This document shows, one piece after another, positions 1-7,259 of a stretch of 64,000 nt of DNA. Positions within the stretch are counted from its first letter, which is position 1; each line of letters opens with the position of its first letter. This DNA comes from Chitinophaga vietnamensis (lineage in GTDB: Bacteria; Bacteroidota; Bacteroidia; Chitinophagales; Chitinophagaceae). The notes below the pieces were generated by a model. That model saw only the letters and a list, made by a program, of their open reading frames with translations. It did no database searches and had not been told where the DNA came from. Both the position numbers and the translations under genes were made by a program. Location: NCBI RefSeq assembly GCF_902167635.1, contig NZ_CABHMS010000001.1, forward strand, positions 434,001-498,000. The letters run 5' to 3'.

Positions 1-40
1 TCATTAAATCCTGAGCCAGATTAATGCGAGCGAAGCGAGC
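1..40. repeat. Partial copy (one arm) of palindromic repeat family A
   Basis: These bases match the outer right arm of the long palindromes at 27953-28179 and 43104-43375: the block TCATTAAATCCTGAGCC followed by the terminal motif GCGAGCGAAGCGAGC. The rest of the element lies left of the window. It ends three bases before the stop codon of the porT-like gene (complement of 44-46), so like the other copies it abuts a gene 3' end. Confidence 0.8.
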
Positions 41-43
41 CCT

Positions 44-769
44 CTAACCCTCCAAATGGATAGAGAACACGAACATGCGGGATTGCAGCTTATCGATCAC
101 GTTGGAGTAGCGGAGGTTGGGATCTTTCACATGCATGTTGCCAAAACCGTTGCTGATCTTGAATTCCGGCGAGAAGATGAAGCTTTCGAAATAAAATTCG
201 AAGCCGGCGCCCAGCTCATAGCCATAGTCGCTCTTTTGTATCTTCACGAGGTTTTCAGCCTTGCGTGCGCGGGCATTGGAAGCCAGGTCATAATCATATT
301 TAAGGCCGGCGATCGTATATACGCGCATGTTACCGATACGGTCGGATTTGAATTTGACCTGAATGGGAAAGCTCAGCAGGATGGATTCGATCTTTTTGTT
401 AGTATCCTGTGGCTTGGGATAAGTTTCGCGGTAGTACAGATTTTTGGAGGCGAAGATGAGCTGCGGGTTGAAGCGCAGGTCAAAGTGTTCGCTCAGCCTG
501 GCATTGGCCAGCAGACCGAGGTTGAAGCCCATTGTTTTCAGCGGCTCGGCCACCATAATGGAGTCGTCGGCCAGGAAGGCATGGGAGTGTGCCAGCTTGA
601 AGTACGACTGGTTAGCTGCCAGCGTAATACCGAAATAATAGGGTTTTGCATCATGTTCCTCCATGTTCAGGGTAGTTTGTGCGCCAGCGGGCAGCACTGC
701 TACCAGGAACAGCAAGATCAGCGCGTAGCGCAGTAGATGGAACATATGCCGAAAGTGAGCGTTTTGCAT
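44..769 (-). CDS. porT: PorT-family outer-membrane beta-barrel protein
   Basis: The 241-residue protein has a signal peptide (hydrophobic core at about 10-25, likely cleavage after PAGAQ near 31) followed by alternating hydrophobic strands with aromatic ends, typical of a small outer-membrane beta-barrel. Size and sequence style fit PorT, a component of the type IX secretion and gliding machinery, and in Bacteroidota porT commonly lies directly after ubiE as here. The start overlaps the ubiE end by 52 bases. A second ATG at complement 745 would shorten the overlap to 28 and still leave a full signal peptide. The family call rests on context plus features, so a related PorT-like barrel is possible. 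Confidence 0.75.
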   Translation of the reverse strand: MQNAHFRHMFHLLRYALILLFLVAVLPAGAQTTLNMEEHDAKPYYFGITLAANQSYFKLAHSHAFLADDSIMVAEPLKTMGFNLGLLANARLSEHFDLRFNPQLIFASKNLYYRETYPKPQDTNKKIESILLSFPIQVKFKSDRIGNMRVYTIAGLKYDYDLASNARARKAENLVKIQKSDYGYELGAGFEFYFESFIFSPEFKISNGFGNMHVKDPNLRYSNVIDKLQSRMFVFSIHLEG

Positions 770-1464
770 GTAACGGCCTGGAAACCTGTGTTAATTAAAA
801 TTTTTCGCATCTCTTCGCCTTGTGGGAACGCTTTCACAGATTCAGGCAGATAACTATAGGCAGCTTCGCTCTTGGCTATCCATTTCCCGAGAAGAGGAGT
901 TATATAACGAAAATACAAATTATAAAATTGCTTAATGGGGAAAACTGTAGGGTTGGAAAATTCCAGGATCACCAGTTTACCTCCCGGCTTCAATACCCGT
1001 AGCATTTCAGACAGTCCCTTCTCCAGATGCTCGAAATTACGCACGCCAAAAGCCACCGTTATGGCATCAAACGTCTTATCAGGAAAGCTTATTGTTTCAC
1101 TATCACCGGATTGCAGGGTGATCTTGTCAGAGAGGCCCAGTTTGTTGATCTTCTCCCGACCATGGGCCAGCATGCCCTCAGAAATATCAATACCGGTAAT
1201 ATGTTCAGGCCGGAGGCGCTTCTCCGCCATAATGGCGAAATCACCGGTGCCGGTAGCCACATCCAGCATCTGCTTCGGCTGCAAAGAAGCCAGCTGACGC
1301 AAGGCTTTCTTACGCCAGATCACATCGATCCCCATCGACATAAAATGGTTGAGGAAGTCGTAGCGGAACGCGATATCATCAAACATCGTGGCTATCTGCT
1401 CCTTCTTACTTAATTTTGACTCCGCAAAGGGAACGATCTTCTGAACATTTGCATTTTCTGACAT
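718..1464 (-). CDS. ubiE: Demethylmenaquinone methyltransferase (UbiE/MenG)
   Basis: A class I SAM-dependent methyltransferase of about 248 residues that carries out the C-methylation of demethylmenaquinone, the last step of menaquinone synthesis. The SAM-binding motif DVATGTGDF is near residue 66, preceded by the family signature YDFLNHFMSMGIDVIWRKK, with the C-terminal LTFGICSIY typical of UbiE. An upstream in-frame TTG at 1473 exists but lies within the TAACTTTG promoter box, so the ATG at 1464 is chosen. The gene overlaps porT and is divergent from engB. Menaquinone fits the NADH dehydrogenase operon at the other end of the window. Confidence 0.93.
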   Translation of the reverse strand: MSENANVQKIVPFAESKLSKKEQIATMFDDIAFRYDFLNHFMSMGIDVIWRKKALRQLASLQPKQMLDVATGTGDFAIMAEKRLRPEHITGIDISEGMLAHGREKINKLGLSDKITLQSGDSETISFPDKTFDAITVAFGVRNFEHLEKGLSEMLRVLKPGGKLVILEFSNPTVFPIKQFYNLYFRYITPLLGKWIAKSEAAYSYLPESVKAFPQGEEMRKILINTGFQAVTCKTLTFGICSIYCATR

Positions 1465-1470
1465 AGTCCG

Positions 1471-1499
1471 CAAAGTTAAAGAAAATGCAAATCAGCAAA
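1471..1499 (-). promoter_or_regulatory. Candidate promoter of ubiE (nearly leaderless)
   Basis: On the minus strand TTTG (1496-1499) is followed after 17 bases by TAACTTTG (1471-1478), a match to the Bacteroidota -33/-7 pattern with slightly short spacing. The -7 box ends seven bases before the ubiE ATG, so the predicted transcript would start at or within a few bases of the start codon. Confidence 0.5.
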
Positions 1500-1539
1500 T
1501 CAAGAGATGCGCGATTTTTAATGGAACAAAGCAATTATC

Positions 1540-2148
1540 ATGGTGATCAAATCAGCAGAATATCTTATCAGCAGCCCCAGTTGGGATAAATGTCCGAAAC
1601 CGGCCTGGCCTGAATATGCCTTCATCGGGCGCTCCAATGTGGGAAAGTCTTCCCTGATCAACATCCTGGCCAACAATGAAAAACTGGCCAAAACCTCCGG
1701 TACACCAGGGAAAACACAAATGATCAATCATTTTGTGATCAACGAAAGCTGGTACCTCGTGGATCTGCCAGGTTATGGCTTTGCCAAGAGAAGTATGTCG
1801 CAGCGCCGCCAATGGGAACAAATGATTGAGCAATACCTGCGCAACAGGCCTAACCTCGTAACGATATTCGTGCTGATCGACAGCCGCCACGAACCACAGA
1901 AAATAGATATCGATTTCATCAACCAGCTGGGTGAATGGAATGTGCCTTTCAGCCTGGTGTTCACCAAAGCAGATAAAAGCACCCAGGCCGAAGTGAGCCG
2001 GAATGTGAAAATGTTCCTCAATAAAATGCGCGAAACCTGGGAGTTCCTGCCGCCGCATTTCATTACCTCCACCGTCAAGAAAAGCGGCAGGGACGCCATT
2101 CTTGGCTATATCGAGGAACTGAATGCCCAGTTCAGGGCTATCGCCTGA
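1540..2148 (+). CDS. engB: Ribosome-biogenesis GTPase EngB (YsxC/YihA)
   Basis: A 202-residue TrmE-Era-EngA-EngB-Septin-like GTPase that acts in large ribosomal subunit assembly. The P-loop GRSNVGKSS is at residues 30-38, the switch II motif DLPGYG near 72, and the base-specificity motif TKAD near 147. Length and motif order match EngB. It is divergent from ubiE with about 75 bases between starts, and its stop lies 48 bases from the convergent lipoprotein gene. Confidence 0.95.
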   Translation: MVIKSAEYLISSPSWDKCPKPAWPEYAFIGRSNVGKSSLINILANNEKLAKTSGTPGKTQMINHFVINESWYLVDLPGYGFAKRSMSQRRQWEQMIEQYLRNRPNLVTIFVLIDSRHEPQKIDIDFINQLGEWNVPFSLVFTKADKSTQAEVSRNVKMFLNKMRETWEFLPPHFITSTVKKSGRDAILGYIEELNAQFRAIA

Positions 2149-2195
2149 CGACAATATGGCGCCTGGCGTGTATGCATTACCGTTAGGCGCCGCCC

Positions 2196-2618
2196 TTATA
2201 GCGGCGAGGCCCGCTTGAATATCCTGGTAAGCCCGTTACTGGCCGTATCTCTCAGGTACAATGAATCCCGTCCATATAATCTCGCTTCATATACCGGCCC
2301 GCTCCGCAGATCGAGGTACATCGATTTGTTGAGGTCCAGGCTCTCGTTGGTCACCAGCACATAAAGGCTGTTCCTGATAATGGACTCTGTGCTGTTAGAC
2401 ATCTCCACATAAACGCTGTCGTTGATCATCAACCGTACGATCCCCGGAAAAGTATCCTTTAGCAGGGCCAGCCTCGGACCTGTAGAGAGGATCGACCAAT
2501 TGCCTTTCAGCAACTGTTCCGGTGTGGGCGGTGTAAGGGCATCATCATGATTTTTTTTACAGGATGATAAGGCAAACAAACCTGCAAGCATGGCTGTCAT
2601 GATCCATAAAGGTTTCAT
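2196..2618 (-). CDS. Small putative lipoprotein, lipocalin-like
   Basis: A 140-residue protein with a lipoprotein signal peptide: charged start, hydrophobic stretch, then lipobox LSSC with the acceptor Cys at residue 20. The mature part begins with a short Pro/Thr linker, then GNWSIL and a series of short beta strands, resembling the small lipocalin-like exported proteins common in Bacteroidota. No catalytic motif is visible. The lipocalin comparison is inference from strand pattern and the opening GxW motif; the function is unknown. Confidence 0.7.
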   Translation of the reverse strand: MKPLWIMTAMLAGLFALSSCKKNHDDALTPPTPEQLLKGNWSILSTGPRLALLKDTFPGIVRLMINDSVYVEMSNSTESIIRNSLYVLVTNESLDLNKSMYLDLRSGPVYEARLYGRDSLYLRDTASNGLTRIFKRASPL

Positions 2619-2740
2619 TTCACAAGGGTTTTAGCAGGAAAATAGATATATGCTTATATCGGGTGGATCAGGGTAGATGTTACAGTGGTAGAAAAGAATT
2701 AACGTAGAAAGTGGGAAGGGGCAGGGGAGAAGAAGCCATG

Positions 2741-2758
2741 TGACGTGTAGCCACGTCA
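2741..2758. repeat. Short inverted repeat downstream of the YkuK-like gene
   Basis: TGACGTG and CACGTCA form a perfect 7-base stem around the loop TAGC, 36 bases beyond the stop of the minus-strand YkuK-like gene. No T-run follows on either strand, so it is not a classical terminator, although it could mark a transcript end. Confidence 0.4.
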
Positions 2759-2793
2759 TTAGTAATTGAGAGAGGTACAAACAGACAGCAGGA

Positions 2794-3267
2794 TCAGTTC
2801 ACGATCTTGTTAGCGCAGCTGCTGCTGGCGAACGCCTCTGGCTTGGCTTTGAAGGCAAAGCCCATCCCGAGGATGTAACCCATGGCTTCACGCAATGCCA
2901 GGTTACTCTTGAACTGAGGATTCGTATTGATATCGGCATGTACTTCCATGTCTACATCATATTCTGTAAACAGGTCGCAGAGCTCATACGCGATCTCGAT
3001 ACTTTTTGCTACTTCCACCAGCATACGCTCTTTGATGGAATAGCAATCCTTTGTCTTTTCATTGTGGATGAACATGAACCCGCCGTGGCCTTCCCGCAGG
3101 AATACGATCACGGTAGCAAATTCAGTATCCAGTCCTTTTACTTGTGAGTCAGTGCCAATGCACACTTTGAGGCGGAAGCCCCTGGCGGTTTCGCGGATAA
3201 TGGCCTGGCGCACTTCTTCTTTGATTGGGAGATGAATGGCTTCTCCATTAAATCTTCTCCATTGCAT
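2794..3267 (-). CDS. YkuK/DUF458-family RNase H-like protein
   Basis: The 157-residue protein matches the YkuK (DUF458) family: an N-terminal strand block with the CIGTDSQV segment, where the Asp is the likely first acidic residue of an RNase H-like fold, then a central helix containing KERMLVEV and a second acidic segment around HADIN. The family is widespread but without a firmly assigned substrate. The gene stands alone on the minus strand with about 180 bases to the next gene on the right. Confidence 0.8.
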   Translation of the reverse strand: MQWRRFNGEAIHLPIKEEVRQAIIRETARGFRLKVCIGTDSQVKGLDTEFATVIVFLREGHGGFMFIHNEKTKDCYSIKERMLVEVAKSIEIAYELCDLFTEYDVDMEVHADINTNPQFKSNLALREAMGYILGMGFAFKAKPEAFASSSCANKIVN

Positions 3268-3444
3268 AAAATATATATTAAAGAGTGAACAAGCGAAATC
3301 GTGTCACTATAATGCCAGCCTGTCGGGTAATGCCATGCGATGGGTTAACGTACCGAATATACGAAAAGCTTTTAGCTTATGGTGCGCAAAAGCCATGAAT
3401 CAGATGGGGAAATAACAAAATAATAAAATAAAAACATAACAACA

Positions 3445-3822
3445 TCAAAACTGGCCTGTGCTCAAAAGCACGAGGGTACAGGCTTCCATCGTTTGTATGC
3501 CTTTCGATGCCGCCAATGTTTCCAGCTCTTCATTTTCTGTTCCCGGATTGAAAATAATGCGTTTGGGATGCAGTTGCAGGATGTAGTCATAATATTCCCG
3601 CTGTAATACGGGGTTGAGATAAAGCGTAACGGTATCCACTTGTTGTAAGGCAGGATGGGCTTTGATCACGGGCGTATCACCGATCTTTGCTTCCCTGTTA
3701 CCGATGGCCACCACCGGATGTCCGTGCGCAGTGAGCCTGGATACGGCCAGGTAACTATATCTTTCCGGGTTGGGCGAGGCGCCCAGTACCACGGTGAGTT
3801 TTTTATCGTTTGCGGTTTCCAT
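3445..3822 (-). CDS. CoA-binding domain protein (YccU-like)
   Basis: A 125-residue single-domain Rossmann protein of the CoA_binding_2 type. The opening VVLGASPNPERYSY is the nucleotide-binding loop of this family, followed by the segment HPVVAIGNREAKIG and the strand-helix pairs ending in NPGTENEELETLA. Stand-alone members such as YccU have unknown function. It lies 18 bases downstream of nothing on its own strand but directly precedes, in reading order, only the intergenic gap; the next minus gene (epimerase) starts on its far side, so transcription from 4788 could run through it. Confidence 0.85.
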   Translation of the reverse strand: METANDKKLTVVLGASPNPERYSYLAVSRLTAHGHPVVAIGNREAKIGDTPVIKAHPALQQVDTVTLYLNPVLQREYYDYILQLHPKRIIFNPGTENEELETLAASKGIQTMEACTLVLLSTGQF

Positions 3823-3840
3823 CCAACTAAATTACGAAAT

Positions 3841-4788
3841 TCAAAACAAGTGGTAAGCGCGCCATGGCAAATGGGAAATGATATCCTTCAGGGCTTCCGG
3901 CAGCCGCGGGTAGCGGAATACAAAGCCTTCCTGCAAAGCCCTGGCGGGTACCACCCAGCGGCTTTTGAGCAACAATTCTGTTTCTGTGCCGATCACACTT
4001 GCGCCTAACTTCAGCAGCGATGTTGGCGCGGGCAGGCCAAAGCGTTTACCGGTGGCTTTCCGCAGCTCCTGCATGAAAACCGCATTGGGCACAGGATGTG
4101 GTGCGGTAGCGTTGAAAACGCCGCTCAGCGTTTTGTGTTCGTATACCCATTCCATCATGCGGCACAGATCTGTGATATGTATCCAGGTGAACTGTTGCTT
4201 GCCACTGCCCTGATGCCCGCCCAAACCGGCTTTTACGAGATTGAGAAAAGGCTGCATCACGCCGCCGGGCTGCCATCCCAGGGTAATACCGATGCGCAAC
4301 AGCGCTTTTCGTGTATGCGGCAGCGTGATATCGTTGAATGTTTTTTCCCACAGCTTGCATACCTGTACAGAAAAATCATGGTGCATTTCACCGGTAAATT
4401 CATCCATGGGACGGTCTTCTGCATGTCGGTAAATGGTAGCAGATGCCGCGTTGATCCATACTTCCGGCGCCTGCTGCAATTGCAGGATGGCTTCGCCCAG
4501 CACGCGGGTGGCATGAGTACGGCTATCGAATATCTCTTGTTTATTAGCTTCATTGTAACGGCAGTTCACACTTTTACCAGCGAGGTTGATGAGCAGGTCT
4601 GCCCCTTCCAGGGCGCTTACCCAGCTGCCGGTGGTACGGGCATCCCACTGCACGTAACGGACGCGCCCCGCGTTGGGCAAAGGCTGGCGGCTAAGGATGG
4701 TGATGTCATTGTCTGCACCGAAATATTCCACAAGGCTGCGGCCAATGAAGCCGGTACCTGCTGCTATAACGATCTTTTTATTTTTCAT
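3841..4788 (-). CDS. TIGR01777-type NAD-dependent epimerase (SDR39U1/YfcH family)
   Basis: A 315-residue extended short-chain dehydrogenase with the dinucleotide-binding motif AAGTGFIG near the N-terminus, the segment LINLAGKSVNCRY characteristic of the TIGR01777 family, a central SATIYRH in place of a classical YxxxK site, and the C-terminal domain of about 50 residues (here starting near GKRFGLPAP) found in this family. The physiological substrate is not known. A second, divergent member lies at 43385-44308. The gene ends 19 bases before the CoA-binding gene, which may be cotranscribed. Confidence 0.88.
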   Translation of the reverse strand: MKNKKIVIAAGTGFIGRSLVEYFGADNDITILSRQPLPNAGRVRYVQWDARTTGSWVSALEGADLLINLAGKSVNCRYNEANKQEIFDSRTHATRVLGEAILQLQQAPEVWINAASATIYRHAEDRPMDEFTGEMHHDFSVQVCKLWEKTFNDITLPHTRKALLRIGITLGWQPGGVMQPFLNLVKAGLGGHQGSGKQQFTWIHITDLCRMMEWVYEHKTLSGVFNATAPHPVPNAVFMQELRKATGKRFGLPAPTSLLKLGASVIGTETELLLKSRWVVPARALQEGFVFRYPRLPEALKDIISHLPWRAYHLF

Positions 4789-4834
4789 TTTTTCGGAATT
4801 TTCAGAAAATATTGAAATATTGCTGCAAAAAAAA

Positions 4835-5341
4835 TTATTTGATGAGTTTTAGCAAGCTGCTATAGAACCAGTTTTCTTCTGATTTGATGAAGGCACTGAT
4901 GGTTTTGTCGGTCTGCTGCGCAAACTTGTTAATGTTGGAGATGGATTCCTTGAAGGACTTGAGCTCTTTGTCTTTTGGGTCGCCTTCGGCTTGCTGTAGT
5001 TGTTGGAGCACTTTCATGATGGGGTCGAGCTCACGTTTTTTTCTTTCCCTGGCAATATAGGTAGCTACTTTCCAGATATCTTTCTCTGCCACAAAGAACT
5101 CTTTTCTTTCACCCGGGATCAGCACACGTTCCACGAGGCCCCAGTTAATGAGTTCGCGTACGTTCATGTTGGTATTGCCCCTGGAGATGTTCAGTTCTTC
5201 CATGATATCATCTGCGCTGAGCGGGTCAGGCATCACCAGCAATAACGCATGGATCTGGGCCATGGTGCGATTAATGCCCCATTGTGCTCCCAGTGATCCC
5301 CATGTTTGAATAAACTGCGCTTTTGCTTCTTCCAGATTCAT
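4835..5341 (-). CDS. GbsR/MarR-family transcriptional regulator
   Basis: The 168-residue protein has a winged helix-turn-helix: MAQIHALLLVMPDPLSADDI, then the recognition region EELNISRGNTNMNVREL and the wing region around LIPGERKEFFVAEKD. This layout is that of GbsR-type MarR relatives, followed by a helical C-terminal tail probably used for dimerisation. The epimerase and CoA-binding genes follow on the same strand (46 bases to the epimerase), so the three may form one unit. The ligand cannot be told from sequence. Confidence 0.85.
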   Translation of the reverse strand: MNLEEAKAQFIQTWGSLGAQWGINRTMAQIHALLLVMPDPLSADDIMEELNISRGNTNMNVRELINWGLVERVLIPGERKEFFVAEKDIWKVATYIARERKKRELDPIMKVLQQLQQAEGDPKDKELKSFKESISNINKFAQQTDKTISAFIKSEENWFYSSLLKLIK

Positions 5342-5446
5342 GTCAAGTCGGATTTAACGTTTAATGTGCCAAAAGTAGGCCAAGTTTTTGAACTTTCAAA
5401 ACTTTATGAAAGATATTTTTATCGGGGCTTCCTTCACCTGATTACA

Positions 5447-5477
5447 TAAAAAAAGCGGAGCATCCGCTCCGCTTTTT
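5447..5477 (-). terminator. Rho-independent terminator of pdhC
   Basis: A 12-base stem (5450-5461 with 5466-5477) around a four-base loop. On the minus strand it is GC-rich at the apex and followed by a run of T, 22 bases beyond the pdhC stop. The flanking T/A runs make it potentially active in both directions. Confidence 0.85.
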
Positions 5478-5498
5478 CGTATAGCTATTACAGTGATA

Positions 5499-7133
5499 TT
5501 ACACCAGCATGGTCACCGGGTTTTCCAGGTAACCTTTCAGGGTAGCCAGGAAACGTGCACCTACAGCGCCATCCACGCTTCTGTGGTCGCAGCTGAGGGT
5601 CAGCTTCATGATGTTGGCTATCTTCACCTGCCCGTTCTCCACTATGGCAGTTTCTTTGATACCGCCTACCGCGAGAATCGCTGAATCCGGCGGGTTGATG
5701 ATCGCAGTGAACTCGTCGATGCCCAGCATCCCCAGGTTAGACACAGTGAAGGTATTGCCGCTGAAATCCTGCGGTTGCAGTTTTTTGTTTTTGGCTTTAT
5801 CGTACAGGCCTTTCGCCTCAGTAGCGATCTGGCTCAGTGTTTTCTGATCTGCAAAACGGATCACCGGAACGATCAGTCCATCCTCGATGGCAACAGCAGA
5901 GCCGATATGTACGTGGTGGTTGTGACGGATAAAGTCGCCCATCCAGCTGGCATTCACATCAGGATGCTGGCGCAGCGCGATGGCGCAGGCTTTGATCACC
6001 ATATCGTTGAAAGATATCTTCGCGGGAGAAACTTCGTTGATCGCTTTACGTGCTTCCATGGCTTTGTCCATGTTCACGTCGATCTTCAGGTAGAAGTGAG
6101 GCGCGGTGAATTTGCTTTCGCTGAGGCGTTTGGCGATCACCTTGCGCATCTGCGACAGCGGCGTATCGCTGAAGCTTTCCTGGCCGGCAGGTACGAAGGC
6201 TGCAGCAGCAGGAGCGGCGCCGGTTGCGGCGGCAGCGGGTGCTTTGGCGGCAGGAACGTAATTGTCCACATCTTTTTTCACGATGCGGCCACCATCACCG
6301 GAACCAGTTACCTGGCTGATATCGATACCTTTTTCCTGTGCGAGCTTTTTCGCCAGCGGAGAGGCTTTTACACGGCCATCAGCGCTGGTGGCAGCGGCGG
6401 CGGGCGCTTCAGCGGCAGCAGGTGCGCTGGCGGCAGGAGCAGCAGCGCCATTCTGTGAAGCAGCAGCCGGAGCAGCGTTTTCAGCAGCAAGGATCGGCGA
6501 TACGTCAGTACCGGCCTTACCCACGATAGCGATGATGCCATTTACTTTGGCAGCATCTCCTTCTTTTACGCCTACATATAATAAAGTACCGTCGGCGTAG
6601 CCGATTACTTCCATGGTAGCCTTATCGGTTTCCACTTCAGCCAGTACATCATCACCTTTTACAGTATCGCCTACTTTTTTATGCCAGGCAACGATCTTGC
6701 CTTCTGTCATCGTATCGCTCAACAGCGGCATACGGATAACAGTCGCATTTTTCAGCGCATTCTTTAATGCAGCGTCATCAACGGCAGGTGCGGCGGGAGC
6801 AGCAGCCTGTGGTGCAGGCGCAGCGGCTTCCTTCGCAGGTGCAGCAGCCGGAGCATTATTGGAAGTGCCTTCCAGTAAGGGTTTGTAATCTTCTCCCGGT
6901 TTACCAACAATGGCAATGATCTGATTAACCTTTGCTGCCTTGCCTTTCTCTGTGCCTATATACAACAGGGTCCCTTCTACATAACCCATCACCTCCATTG
7001 TTGCTTTGTCGGTCTCCACTTCAGCAATAACATCGTCTGCTTTTACAGTATCGCCCACCTTTTTATGCCATTCCGCAATCACCCCTTCTGTCATAGTATC
7101 ACTCAAAAGGGGCATTCTGATAACTTCTGCCAT
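5499..7133 (-). CDS. pdhC: Dihydrolipoamide acetyltransferase E2 of pyruvate dehydrogenase
   Basis: The 544-residue E2 core transfers acetyl groups from lipoamide to CoA. It has two lipoyl domains, each with the ETDKATMEV lipoylation site (Lys 43 and about 173), joined by Ala/Pro-rich linkers, then a peripheral subunit-binding domain (about 256-292, opening KASPLAKKLAQ) and the catalytic acetyltransferase domain with the HRSVDG active-site motif near 517. Two lipoyl domains plus the binding domain argue for the pyruvate rather than the 2-oxoglutarate complex. E1 and E3 genes are not in the window. It has its own promoter and terminator, so it is likely monocistronic. Confidence 0.93.
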   Translation of the reverse strand: MAEVIRMPLLSDTMTEGVIAEWHKKVGDTVKADDVIAEVETDKATMEVMGYVEGTLLYIGTEKGKAAKVNQIIAIVGKPGEDYKPLLEGTSNNAPAAAPAKEAAAPAPQAAAPAAPAVDDAALKNALKNATVIRMPLLSDTMTEGKIVAWHKKVGDTVKGDDVLAEVETDKATMEVIGYADGTLLYVGVKEGDAAKVNGIIAIVGKAGTDVSPILAAENAAPAAASQNGAAAPAASAPAAAEAPAAAATSADGRVKASPLAKKLAQEKGIDISQVTGSGDGGRIVKKDVDNYVPAAKAPAAAATGAAPAAAAFVPAGQESFSDTPLSQMRKVIAKRLSESKFTAPHFYLKIDVNMDKAMEARKAINEVSPAKISFNDMVIKACAIALRQHPDVNASWMGDFIRHNHHVHIGSAVAIEDGLIVPVIRFADQKTLSQIATEAKGLYDKAKNKKLQPQDFSGNTFTVSNLGMLGIDEFTAIINPPDSAILAVGGIKETAIVENGQVKIANIMKLTLSCDHRSVDGAVGARFLATLKGYLENPVTMLV

Positions 7134-7154
7134 AGTGTTTATTCAAAATTTTGT

Positions 7155-7186
7155 CAAACCTACATGTTTTTGCGCAAAAACGCAAA
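7155..7186 (-). promoter_or_regulatory. Promoter of pdhC
   Basis: On the minus strand TTTG (7183-7186) is followed after 20 bases by TAGGTTTG (7155-7162), a good match to the Bacteroidota consensus. Initiation would fall about 16 bases before the pdhC ATG. It lies in the gap after dnaX, so pdhC need not depend on dnaX transcription. Confidence 0.65.
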
Positions 7187-7259
7187 GAACGAATTGTAAA
7201 CTGTTTAAAAAAGACGCTGAATAGCGAATCTACCGTTAGTCGCCCATTCATCATCCGGC

